Assembly: GCF_027270315.1 (NCBI RefSeq)
Contig: NZ_CP114413.1
Span: 6,138,001-6,202,000, forward strand
Source of the DNA: Streptomyces cinnabarinus
Lineage (GTDB): Bacteria; Actinomycetota; Actinomycetes; Streptomycetales; Streptomycetaceae
Length of the DNA: 64,000 nucleotides
Direction: 5' to 3'
Below, one piece after another: positions 1-7,718 of this stretch; the stretch's first letter is position 1; each line of letters starts with the position of its first letter. Under the pieces are notes generated by a model, which saw nothing but the letters and a program-made list of their open reading frames with translations, made no database searches and was not told where the DNA came from. A program made the translations under genes and the position numbers.

Positions 1-408
1 GGAGCGCGCCGCCTGCAACAGGCGGTTCGACCCGTGCCATACCTCGGGGCGGGCGTGGAACCCCTCGGGAGTCACCTTGCCGCCCTGCACGGCGTACACC
101 TTCGTGCCGATCACCACGTCACCGACGTCGACGTCCTCCTTCAGGGAGCCCGCGACGCCCACGAACAGCACCGCCTGCGGGCGCAGCCAGCCCAGGATCT
201 GGGTCGTCAGCGCGGACGCGTTCACCGCTCCCTCGCCCAGCTCGGCCACGGCCAGCCTCCAGTCGGTGCCGGCGAGCCGCCCGCACTCCACACGGGTTCC
301 GTCCTCGTGGACCAACTCCTCGATCTCGTCGCCGAGATGGGCGCGTACGGCGTCGTACTCGACGGCCAGGGCGGTCAGGACGACGACGGTGGGTGAAGTC
401 TGCGACAC
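1..408 (-). CDS. Pfs/MTAN-like nucleoside phosphorylase family protein, 3' end cut off
   Basis: The reverse strand reads MSQTSPTVVVLTALAVEYDA from a GTG at 408 and stays open to the window edge, so the C-terminus is missing. About 136 residues are visible. The beta-strand/glycine pattern VLFVGVAGSLKEDVDVGDVV is typical of the PNP_UDP_1 fold used by 5'-methylthioadenosine/S-adenosylhomocysteine nucleosidases, which cleave the N-glycosidic bond of MTA or SAH. No strong ribosome binding site precedes the GTG. In actinomycetes this domain can also be fused to other modules, and the missing end prevents a choice between free enzyme and fusion. Confidence 0.7.
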   Translation of the reverse strand, partial: MSQTSPTVVVLTALAVEYDAVRAHLGDEIEELVHEDGTRVECGRLAGTDWRLAVAELGEGAVNASALTTQILGWLRPQAVLFVGVAGSLKEDVDVGDVVIGTKVYAVQGGKVTPEGFHARPEVWHGSNRLLQAARS

Positions 409-454
409 GCGATTAAGGTACTGCCAAGGACCGGCACCGGGGGAGGAAAAGTAC

Positions 455-988
455 ATGGCGGAGCAAGACGTGACCCTCAGTCAGCTGCTGCTCGCCGAGT
501 ACCAGACCGTCAAGGACGAGCAGAAGACCCGGATCGGCTTCCGCGACAACCTGCTCTACGTCACCCTCACCGTGGTCGCCGCCGTGATCGCCGCCGCGGC
601 GCAGGCCGAGCAGTCCGCGATGCTGCTCGCCATCCCGCCGGTGTGTGTCGTCCTCGGCTGGACCTACCTGGTCAACGACGAGAAGATCTCCGCGATCGGA
701 AGGTACATACGCGACGATCTCGGGCCGCGGCTCACCGACCTCGCGGGGGCGCAGGGGGCGTTCCGCTGGGAGACGGCGCATCGCAGCGACGCCCGCCGAC
801 GGACCCGTAAGGCCGTCCAGTGCGCCGTCGATCTGACCGCCTTCTGCGTCGTTCCGCTTGCCGGGCTCGCCGTCTACTGGAGTGCCGGGCAGACCTCCGC
901 CGGGCTGCTCGTCGTCTCCGTCTTCGAGGCCCTCGCGCTGCTCGGTCTGGCCGCCCAAGTCATCGTCTACGCACGGCCGTTCACCTAG
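455..988 (+). CDS. Small integral membrane protein, 177 aa
   Basis: The ATG at 455 follows GGGAGGAAAA at a good distance, so the longer upstream open frame is ignored. The protein starts MAEQDVTLSQLLLAEYQTVK, a short polar helix, followed by two hydrophobic segments (about residues 28-46 and 51-70), a charged middle, and two more segments near the C-terminus: four predicted membrane spans. I recognise no catalytic motif and assign no function. Its TAG stop at 986-988 shares the palindrome CTAG with the stop codon of the response regulator on the other strand, so the two genes converge with a 4-nt overlap. Confidence 0.75.
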   Translation: MAEQDVTLSQLLLAEYQTVKDEQKTRIGFRDNLLYVTLTVVAAVIAAAAQAEQSAMLLAIPPVCVVLGWTYLVNDEKISAIGRYIRDDLGPRLTDLAGAQGAFRWETAHRSDARRRTRKAVQCAVDLTAFCVVPLAGLAVYWSAGQTSAGLLVVSVFEALALLGLAAQVIVYARPFT

Positions 989-1671
989 GAACCGGTCACC
1001 CACCGGTACTGGAGCTCCGGCCGCCCCACCGTCCCGTACTGCGGGCTGCGCGCCGCCCGACCGGCGTCCACCAGATGTTCCAGATACCGCCGGGCGGTGA
1101 TCCGCGAGATCCCCACCGCCTCCGCGACGCCCGTTGCCGTCAGGCCTTCGTCGCAGTCCCGCAGGGCCACGGTCACCCGCTCCAGGGTCGGCGCGCTCAG
1201 CCCCTTCGGGAGCGCCACCGGGCCCGGCGCGCGCAGGGTCGCCAGGGCGCGGTCGACCTCGTCCTGGCCGCTCGCCTCGCCCGCCGACGCGTGGAACTCG
1301 GCGTACCGGACGAGCCGGTCCCTGAGGGTGGCGAAGGTGAACGGCTTCAGGACGTACTGGACCACGCCCAGTGACACGCCCTCCCGGACCACCGCCAGAT
1401 CGCGCGCCGAGGTCACCGCTATGACGTCGGCGTGGTGGCCCAACGCCCGGAGCGAGCGCGCCAGTTGGAGGCCGTGCACATCCGGCAGATGGAGGTCGAG
1501 CAGCACCAGGTCCACCGCCGTGCGGTCCAGCGCGCGGCGCGCCTCCGCACCGGTGTGCGCCTTGCCCACCGCCGTGAATCCGGGCACCCGGTTGACGTAC
1601 ATGACATGGGCGTCGGCGGCGACGGGATCGTCCTCCACGACCAGGACCCGGATCGGTTTCTCGGTGCTCAT
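985..1671 (-). CDS. CitB/DcuR-type response regulator
   Basis: This 228-residue protein has an N-terminal receiver domain (about residues 7-125) with the acidic pocket VVEDD, phospho-acceptor Asp59 in VLLDLHLPD and the conserved Lys109 in YVLKPF. The C-terminal part contains a helix-turn-helix, TGVAEAVGISRITARRYLEH, of the kind seen in DctR/CitB regulators. Its start overlaps the stop of the upstream sensor kinase (ATGA at 1668-1671), so the two are co-translated. The divergent neighbour is a C4-dicarboxylate symporter, so the likely role is to switch on dicarboxylate uptake when the kinase senses substrate. That target is inferred from position. Confidence 0.9.
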   Translation of the reverse strand: MSTEKPIRVLVVEDDPVAADAHVMYVNRVPGFTAVGKAHTGAEARRALDRTAVDLVLLDLHLPDVHGLQLARSLRALGHHADVIAVTSARDLAVVREGVSLGVVQYVLKPFTFATLRDRLVRYAEFHASAGEASGQDEVDRALATLRAPGPVALPKGLSAPTLERVTVALRDCDEGLTATGVAEAVGISRITARRYLEHLVDAGRAARSPQYGTVGRPELQYRWVTGS

Positions 1672-3317
1672 ACGTCGCCTCCAGAGACTGCGCCCCCAGA
1701 AACTACGCCCTCACCGGCCCGTACGACGCCCAGGGGCAGCCGTACCTCGAACTCCGCCCCGCCCTCGGCGGCGCCCGCCACCGTCAGGGTCCCCTCGTGC
1801 CGGCCCACCGCCTGACGGACCAGCGCGAGACCGAGGCCCCGCCCGCCGGGCCCGGCGGCCGGCTTGGTCGAGAAGCCGCGCTCGAAGACCGCCTCGGCGT
1901 GCGCCGGGTCCACCCCGGTGCCCGTGTCCGAGACCCGCAGGACCAGCTCGGACGCCTCCGTGTACGCCGTCACCGTGACCCGCGCCCGCACACTGCCCTG
2001 CGCCGCGTCCACCGCGTTGTCGATCAGGTTGCCGAGGATCGTCACCAGGTCCCGGGCGGGCAGCGAGGCCGGCAGCAGTCCGTCGTCGAGCCGGCTGTCC
2101 TCCGACACCACCAGCTCCACGCCCCGCTCGTTCGCCTGCGCCGTCTTGCCCAGCAGCAGTGCCGCCAGCACCGGCTCGCCGACCGCCGCCACGACCTGGT
2201 CGGTCAGGGCCTGCGCCAGCTCCAGCTCGGCCGTGGCGAACTCCACCGCCTCCTCGGCCCGCCCCAGCTCGATCAGCGAGACCACCGTGTGCAGCCGGTT
2301 GGCGGCCTCGTGCGCCTGTGAGCGCAGCGCCTGGGTGAAGCCGCGCTCGGAGTCCAGCTCGCCCATCAGGGACTGGAGTTCGGTGACATCGCGCAGTGTG
2401 ACGACCGTGCCCCGGCGCTCCCCGCCGGACACCGGCGAGGTGTTCACCACCAGCACCCGGTCCGCCGTCAGATGCACCTCGTCCACCCTCGGCTCCGAGG
2501 CCAGCAGCGCGCCCGTGAGCGAGGGCGGCAGCCCGAGTTCGGCGACCGAGGTGCCCACCGCCTCGTCCGAGACGCCGAGCAGCTCCCGGCCGCCGTCGTT
2601 GATCAGCGCCACCCGGAACTGCCCGTCCAGCATCAGCAGCCCCTCGCGCACCGCGTGCAGCGCGGCCTGGTGGTAGTCGTGCATCCGGCTCAGCTCGGCG
2701 GCGTTCATGTTGTGGGTGTGCCGCCGCAGCCGGGCGTTGATCACATACGTGCCCACCGCGCCCAGCGCCAGCGCGCCGCCCGCCACCCCGATCAGCGCGG
2801 TCAGCTGGTCCTGCGCCCGCTTGCTGATCTCCTCGACCTTGATGCCCGCGCTGACCAGGCCGACGATCTTCCCGTCGTCCCAGATCGGCGTGACCGCCCG
2901 TACGGACGGGCCGAGGGTGCCGGTGTAGGTCTCGGTGAACGTCTCGCCCTTGAGCGCGTCGTCGATATGGCCGATGAAGCGCTGGCCGATCTCGTCCGGG
3001 TTGGGGTGGGTCCAGCGGATGCCCCGGGTGTCCATGATCGTGACGAAGTCGACCCCGGTGTCCTGCTGCACATGCAGCGCGTACGGCTGGAGCGAGGCGG
3101 TGGGGTCGTCGGTGCGGATCGCCTGCCGTACCGAGGGGGAGTCGGCCACCGAGCGGGCCACCGCCAGCGCCTGGCGGCCCGCCGCGTCCTCGGCCTGGCT
3201 CTGGTCGCTGACGTAGGTGAACAGCGCGTATCCGGCCACGAGCACCGCTATCAGCACGGCCTGCACGGCGAACAGCTGGCCGGCCAGGCTGCGGGGGCGG
3301 GGGACGGGAAAGCGCAT
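1668..3317 (-). CDS. CitA/DcuS-family sensor histidine kinase
   Basis: The 549-residue protein has membrane span 1 at about residues 13-35, an extracytoplasmic sCache/PASC-type sensor (about 36-170, with the family signature MDTRGIRWTHPNPDEIGQRF), span 2 at about 171-193, a cytoplasmic PAS domain (about 212-310), the phospho-acceptor His336 in SQAHEAANRLHTVVSL and a HATPase domain with the N-box LGNLIDNAVDAA and glycine-rich GGRGLGLALVRQ. These are the hallmarks of kinases that sense di- and tricarboxylates outside the cell. It is translationally coupled to the response regulator and divergent from dctA, which fits control of dicarboxylate transport. The exact ligand cannot be read from the sequence. 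Confidence 0.92.
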   Translation of the reverse strand: MRFPVPRPRSLAGQLFAVQAVLIAVLVAGYALFTYVSDQSQAEDAAGRQALAVARSVADSPSVRQAIRTDDPTASLQPYALHVQQDTGVDFVTIMDTRGIRWTHPNPDEIGQRFIGHIDDALKGETFTETYTGTLGPSVRAVTPIWDDGKIVGLVSAGIKVEEISKRAQDQLTALIGVAGGALALGAVGTYVINARLRRHTHNMNAAELSRMHDYHQAALHAVREGLLMLDGQFRVALINDGGRELLGVSDEAVGTSVAELGLPPSLTGALLASEPRVDEVHLTADRVLVVNTSPVSGGERRGTVVTLRDVTELQSLMGELDSERGFTQALRSQAHEAANRLHTVVSLIELGRAEEAVEFATAELELAQALTDQVVAAVGEPVLAALLLGKTAQANERGVELVVSEDSRLDDGLLPASLPARDLVTILGNLIDNAVDAAQGSVRARVTVTAYTEASELVLRVSDTGTGVDPAHAEAVFERGFSTKPAAGPGGRGLGLALVRQAVGRHEGTLTVAGAAEGGAEFEVRLPLGVVRAGEGVVSGGAVSGGDV

Positions 3318-3468
3318 GTCGTCAGTGTGCCTCCCGTATTAAGCGTGAACTAAATGAACGGAAGGGTGACCGCCCTCACACAGCGGGAGATAGTCACGGC
3401 ATTCCTCAAAACCCCCGGACGTGAGCCGCACGCCGGTGATGCCGACGAAGACGTCAAGGAGGGCAGCC

Positions 3469-4854
3469 GTGGCCGCCAGTTCCCCCGAAACGGCACCCAG
3501 AGCCAAACGGGACCGCACGCACTATCTCTACATCGCGGTGATCATCGCGGTCGCCCTCGGCGTCGCCGTCGGTCTCGCCGCGCCCGACTTCGCGGTCGAG
3601 CTGAAGCCGATCGGTACCGGCTTCGTGAACCTGATCAAGATGATGATCTCGCCGATCATCTTCTGCACCATCGTGCTGGGCATCGGCTCGGTACGGAAGG
3701 CCGCGAAGGTCGGCGCCGTAGGCGGTATCGCCCTCGCCTACTTCACGGTCATGTCGCTGGTCGCCCTGGGCATCGGCCTGGTCGTCGGCAACATCCTGGA
3801 GCCGGGCACCGGGCTTGCCGTCACCGACGCCGTCAAGGACGTCGGGCACGCCCAGGTCGACGCCGAGGCGAAGGACACCACCGAGTTCCTGCTCGGCATC
3901 ATCCCGACCACGATCGTCTCCGCCTTCACCGGTGGCGAGGTGCTCCAGACCCTGCTCGTCGCCCTGCTCGCCGGGTTCGCGCTCCAGGCGATGGGCCAGG
4001 CCGGACAGCCGATCCTGCGCGGTGTCGAGCACATCCAGCGGCTCGTCTTCCGCATCCTCGCGATGGTGATGTGGGCGGCCCCGATCGGTGCCTTCGGCGC
4101 CATCGCGGCGGTCACCGGTTCCGCCGGTCTGGACGCGCTGAAGAGCCTCGCCGTGCTGATGCTCGGCTTCTACGTCACCTGCTTCCTCTTCGTGTTCATC
4201 GTGCTCGCGGCGCTGCTGCGGGTGGTCTCCGGCCTGAACATCTTCACGTTCTTCAAGTACCTGGGCCGTGAGTTCCTGCTGATCCTGTCCACCTCCTCCT
4301 CCGAGTCCGCGCTGCCGCGGCTCATCGCGAAGATGGAGCACCTGGGTGTCAGCAAGCCGGTGGTCGGCATCACCGTCCCGACCGGCTACTCCTTCAACCT
4401 CGACGGCACCATGATCTACATGACCATGGCGTCCCTGTTCATCGCCGACGCCATGGGTACGCCGATGTCGATCGGCGAGCAGATCCCGCTGCTGCTCTTC
4501 CTGCTGGTCGCCTCGAAGGGCGCGGCCGGTGTGACGGGTGCGGGTCTGGCCACCCTCGCGGGCGGTCTCCAGTCGCACAAGCCGGCCCTGGTGGACGGTA
4601 TCGGCCTCATCGTCGGCATCGACCGCTTCATGAGCGAGGCCCGCGCCCTGACGAACTTCGCGGGCAACGCGGTGGCCACGGTGCTGATCGGCACCTGGAC
4701 CAAGGAGATCGACCGCGGCCGGGTCGACCAGGTGCTGGCCGGTCAGCTCCCGTTCGACGAGAAGACGCTGCTCGACGACGGGCACGAGACGTCGGCCGAG
4801 GTGTCGGCGGAAGTGCCGGAGCAGGGCGGCGAGAAGGAGCTCGCCAAGGCGTAG
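3469..4854 (+). CDS. dctA: C4-dicarboxylate:cation symporter (DctA family)
   Basis: The 461-residue protein belongs to the DAACS symporters that take up succinate, fumarate and malate with protons or sodium. Eight or more hydrophobic spans are visible, and the family fingerprints are present: the serine-rich hairpin STSSSESALPRL, PTGYSFNLDGTMIYM and the C-terminal ARALTNFAGNAVATV. I prefer the GTG at 3469, preceded by AAGGAGG, over an in-frame GTG at 3421 that lacks a ribosome binding site and would add a polar extension. The 150 nt between it and the divergent kinase gene must carry both promoters and is the likely binding site of the response regulator. Confidence 0.92.
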   Translation: MAASSPETAPRAKRDRTHYLYIAVIIAVALGVAVGLAAPDFAVELKPIGTGFVNLIKMMISPIIFCTIVLGIGSVRKAAKVGAVGGIALAYFTVMSLVALGIGLVVGNILEPGTGLAVTDAVKDVGHAQVDAEAKDTTEFLLGIIPTTIVSAFTGGEVLQTLLVALLAGFALQAMGQAGQPILRGVEHIQRLVFRILAMVMWAAPIGAFGAIAAVTGSAGLDALKSLAVLMLGFYVTCFLFVFIVLAALLRVVSGLNIFTFFKYLGREFLLILSTSSSESALPRLIAKMEHLGVSKPVVGITVPTGYSFNLDGTMIYMTMASLFIADAMGTPMSIGEQIPLLLFLLVASKGAAGVTGAGLATLAGGLQSHKPALVDGIGLIVGIDRFMSEARALTNFAGNAVATVLIGTWTKEIDRGRVDQVLAGQLPFDEKTLLDDGHETSAEVSAEVPEQGGEKELAKA

Positions 4855-4894
4855 GGCCCGCCCGGGCCTTGCTCCTAGAAGTTCCCGAAGGGCT

Positions 4895-4936
4895 CCGAGC
4901 GGTCAGGCGCTCCCCCCGTTTGGCCTGACCGCTCGG
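4895..4936. terminator. Bidirectional hairpin between dctA and marR
   Basis: Perfect 14-bp stem, CCGAGCGGTCAGGC at 4895-4908 pairing with GCCTGACCGCTCGG at 4923-4936, with a 14-nt loop. It lies between two converging genes, 41 nt after dctA and 1 nt before the marR stop. Confidence 0.8.
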
Positions 4937-4937
4937 T

Positions 4938-5387
4938 CTATTCCTCCCCGCCGGGTGCCCAGGGATCGGTGATCTCCCTGAGCAGAGTGAGCGCCTCGCG
5001 CAGCTGCCTCATCCGCAGCCTGCCGAGGTGCTCCTCCCATTCCCGCTCCACCCGCGCGACCACGGCGTCGGCGACCTCCTTGGCCGCCGACGCCTTTTCC
5101 GCGACGCACACCAGGCGGGCCCGCTTGTCGGTGGGGTCCGGTACGCGGCGCACATACCCGGCCTTCTCCAGCTGGTCGACCAGGAACCCCGCCGTCTGCT
5201 TGGTCACCTGGGCCTGCTCGGCCAGGTCGGTGAGGCGGGTGCCGTGGGGGCCGATGCGCTGCATGACCCGGGCCTGGGCCGGGGTGAAGTCGTCGAAGCC
5301 GGCCTCGGCGAGGGCGGCGAAGACGCGGTTCTCCAGGGCACGGTAGGGGAGGAAGAGCAGGACGCCGGTGTTGAGCTCGCTTGACAC
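4938..5387 (-). CDS. MarR-family transcriptional regulator
   Basis: The 149-residue protein shows the MarR winged helix-turn-helix: TRLTDLAEQAQVTKQTAGFL for the recognition region followed by the wing RRVPDPTDKRARLVCV. The start is a GTG at 5387, and a GAGAGG 7 nt upstream can serve as ribosome binding site. Immediately upstream is a perfect inverted repeat that overlaps this binding site, so autoregulation is likely. The divergent gene encodes a mycothiol-dependent isomerase-family enzyme, the probable shared target. MarR proteins of this kind usually respond to phenolic or oxidative signals; the ligand here is unknown. Confidence 0.9.
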   Translation of the reverse strand: MSSELNTGVLLFLPYRALENRVFAALAEAGFDDFTPAQARVMQRIGPHGTRLTDLAEQAQVTKQTAGFLVDQLEKAGYVRRVPDPTDKRARLVCVAEKASAAKEVADAVVARVEREWEEHLGRLRMRQLREALTLLREITDPWAPGGEE

Positions 5388-5406
5388 TAGTCAGCCTCTC
5401 TGACTA
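5388..5406. promoter_or_regulatory. Candidate MarR operator
   Basis: TAGTCAGCCTCTCTGACTA is a perfect 7-bp inverted repeat with a 5-nt spacer, typical of MarR dimer sites. It abuts the marR start codon. A further TGGTCAG half-site follows at about 5410-5416. Binding would cover both the marR start and the promoter of the divergent gene. Confidence 0.6.
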
Positions 5407-5437
5407 ATTTGGTCAGAGAAGCTTACCACTTGAGTAG

Positions 5438-6052
5438 GTGGTGATTCCTGTGGCCGTGGTCCTGGAGACGGACGAGCGCTGGCGGATCGTCGACGAGCAA
5501 CGGACGACGCTGGCGGACCTGCTGGAAGCTCTGCCCCCGTCCGCCTGGGAGACCCCGACGGCGTGCGGTGACTGGCGGGTGCGTGATGTGGTGGCCCATC
5601 TGACGCTGGCGCCCCGCTTCTCGTACGGCGACCTGATGCGGGACTGGGTGCGGGCGAGGGGCAACCTGGACCGTCTGATCCATGACACGGCGGTGCGCGA
5701 GGCGGCCAGGCCGACCCCGGAGATCCTCTCCAACCTCCGGGCGATCGTCGGCTCACGCCGGCTGGCGCCCATGACCACTCCGCGCGAACCCCTTCTGGAC
5801 ATCCTGGTCCACGGCAATGACATCGCCCGGGCCCTTGGTCTCCAGCGCGAGATGCCGCCGGCGGCGGCCCGGGACGCGGCGGACCGCGTCTGCACGACGC
5901 GCTTCCCGCTCCGTCTCTGGCCTCGTCCGCGGGCCCGTCTGGTGGCGACGGACATCGAGTGGGAGGCGGGAGAGGGTGAGGAGATCAGGGCTCCCATAGC
6001 GACCCTGCTCCTCCTTCTCACGGGCCGAACCCCGGCCGAGTCCGAGGCTTGA
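5438..6052 (+). CDS. Maleylpyruvate isomerase-family (DinB-like) mycothiol-dependent protein
   Basis: The 204-residue protein matches the actinobacterial TIGR03083-type family: an N-terminal four-helix DinB-like domain with ACGDWRVRDVVAHL and the later metal-binding signature DILVHGNDIARAL. Members use mycothiol and a divalent metal for isomerisation or thiol transfer to small molecules; the substrate here is not known. The GTG at 5438 has no clear ribosome binding site, and a second in-frame GTG at 5450 is possible. It is divergent from the MarR gene across a candidate operator, which suggests a detoxification role controlled by that regulator. Confidence 0.8.
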   Translation: MVIPVAVVLETDERWRIVDEQRTTLADLLEALPPSAWETPTACGDWRVRDVVAHLTLAPRFSYGDLMRDWVRARGNLDRLIHDTAVREAARPTPEILSNLRAIVGSRRLAPMTTPREPLLDILVHGNDIARALGLQREMPPAAARDAADRVCTTRFPLRLWPRPRARLVATDIEWEAGEGEEIRAPIATLLLLLTGRTPAESEA

Positions 6053-6134
6053 GATCGAGCGCGCCGGGGGGTGTCGCCCCGGCTTCTCCTCGCGGGGGTG
6101 AGTCGGTGCGAGCTGCGCGGAACGGCAATCGGTG

Positions 6135-6162
6135 ATACCGTCTAGCAAAACCTTGATGGTAT
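6135..6162. promoter_or_regulatory. Candidate TetR operator
   Basis: ATACCGTC at 6135-6142 and GATGGTAT at 6155-6162 form an inverted repeat matching at 7 of 8 positions around a 12-nt spacer. It sits 27 nt before the tetR start, a usual place for an autoregulatory site. Confidence 0.45.
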
Positions 6163-6189
6163 AGCCCACTCGCCGCTCAGGAGGCGGAC

Positions 6190-6834
6190 ATGCCCCCCAC
6201 CTCGCCCCCGAGCACCCCCCGCGCCCGCTACCGCGCCCAGGTCCGGGACGAGATCAAGAGCCGGGCCTGGGAGCAGATCGCCGGGGCCGGTGCCTCCGCC
6301 CTCTCCCTGAACGCCATCGCCAAGCAGATGGGCATGAGCGGCCCCGCCCTCTACCGGTACTTCGCCAACCGCGACGAGCTGATCACCGAGCTGATCAGGG
6401 ACGCCTACCGCAGCCTCGCCGACCGCTGCCAGGCCACCGCCAAGTCCGGTACCGACCTCGCCGGCCTCGCCGGAACCCTGCGCGAATGGGCCCTGGAAGA
6501 CCCCCACCGGTACTTCCTGGTCTACGGCACCCCCGTCCCCGGCTACCAGGCGCCCCCGGACACCACCCTGATCGCCTCCGAGATCATGGCCGTACTCCTC
6601 GATGCCTCCGCGTCCGAGGAGGCATCGGACGACCCCTTCGACGCGCACATCGCCGAGCACCGCTCCTGGGCGGGCGACCACCCCGCCCCGGCCGCCGCCC
6701 TGCACCGCGCGCTCACCTTCTGGACCCGGCTGCACGGCGTACTGTCCCTCGAACTCGCCGGCCACTTCACCGGCATGGGCTTCGACCCCGCCGAGCTGTA
6801 CGCCGCCGAGACCCGGGGACTCACCGGTCCCTGA
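6190..6834 (+). CDS. TetR-family transcriptional regulator
   Basis: The 214-residue protein carries an N-terminal TetR helix-turn-helix (about residues 15-60, LSLNAIAKQMGMSGPALYRY followed by FANRDELITELI). The C-terminal half, including a WTRLHGVLSLELAGHF segment, matches the WHG-type ligand/dimer domain. The ATG at 6190 follows AGGAGGCGGAC. The last 14 nt overlap the 3' end of the converging aldo/keto reductase gene. The upstream inverted repeat suggests self-repression. Its other targets are not evident from position. Confidence 0.9.
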   Translation: MPPTSPPSTPRARYRAQVRDEIKSRAWEQIAGAGASALSLNAIAKQMGMSGPALYRYFANRDELITELIRDAYRSLADRCQATAKSGTDLAGLAGTLREWALEDPHRYFLVYGTPVPGYQAPPDTTLIASEIMAVLLDASASEEASDDPFDAHIAEHRSWAGDHPAPAAALHRALTFWTRLHGVLSLELAGHFTGMGFDPAELYAAETRGLTGP

Positions 6835-7717
6835 CGGCCTCGTCCAGCCGCGCCCGCTCCGGCGCGCTCAGCACCAGGTCAGCCGCCCTCGCCGAGTCCC
6901 GGATCGTCTCCGGACGACTTGCCCCGGGGATCGGGACGACAGTCGGGGACAGGCTCAACAGCCAGGCCAGGCATACCTGTTGCGCACTCACGCCCCGCTC
7001 CCGCGCCACGGCGTGGAACGCCTCCAACCGGCCAGCGCCACCCGCCATCCGCGACGGCCCGTCCAGGGAACTGCGCGAGATCCCGCCCAACGGACTCCAC
7101 GGCAGGAACGCCAGACCCAGCTCCGCGCACAGCCTCAGCTCCGCCTCGCTGTCCCGGACCGCGGGCGAGTACCGGTTCTGCACCGACACCAGCCGGTCGC
7201 CGAGGATCGCGTGGGCCGCCTGGATCTGGTCGACGTCCGTGTTGGAGATCCCGACGAGCCGGATCTTGCCCTCTTCGGCCAACTCCCGCAGCGTGCCCAC
7301 CGATTCCTCGAAGGGGACCGCGGGATCGGGCTTGTGGAGCTGGTAGAGGCCGATCGACTCCACGCCGAGCCGCTTCAGGGAGGCCTCCGCCGCCGACCGC
7401 AGCCAGTCAGGGTCGCCGTTCACCGTCCAACTGCCGTCGGCGGGGCGGCCTCTGCCGCCCTTCGTGGCCACCAGCACGTCGTCCAGGCGGCCGCCGTACG
7501 TGGCGAGCGCCCGCGCGACCAGCAGTTCGCTGTGGCCGGGAGCCTCGCCGGGCAGATGGTAGGAGTCGGCTGCGTCCAGCAGGGTGACCCCGGCGTCCAG
7601 CGCCGCGTGCACGGTGGCCAGGGCCCGCCGCTCGTCCGGTCGCCCCTCGATGGACAGCGGCATCGCGCCGAGCCCAATCGCGCTCACGCGCGCCTCGCCA
7701 AGTGTGCGGTACCGCAT
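6821..7717 (-). CDS. Aldo/keto reductase
   Basis: The 298-residue protein is a TIM-barrel NADPH-dependent oxidoreductase. The catalytic tetrad is visible as Asp and Tyr in LLDAADSYHL, Lys in VLVATKGG and His in LYQLHKPD; the cofactor-binding end has VPIPGASRPETIRDS. I take the ATG at 7717 giving MRYRTLGEARVSAIGLG, the usual start of this family; the longer frame upstream is the tail of the next gene in another frame. It follows the epimerase gene with a 1-nt gap, so both are co-transcribed. The physiological carbonyl substrate is unknown. Confidence 0.9.
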   Translation of the reverse strand: MRYRTLGEARVSAIGLGAMPLSIEGRPDERRALATVHAALDAGVTLLDAADSYHLPGEAPGHSELLVARALATYGGRLDDVLVATKGGRGRPADGSWTVNGDPDWLRSAAEASLKRLGVESIGLYQLHKPDPAVPFEESVGTLRELAEEGKIRLVGISNTDVDQIQAAHAILGDRLVSVQNRYSPAVRDSEAELRLCAELGLAFLPWSPLGGISRSSLDGPSRMAGGAGRLEAFHAVARERGVSAQQVCLAWLLSLSPTVVPIPGASRPETIRDSARAADLVLSAPERARLDEAVRDR

Positions 7718-7718
7718 G

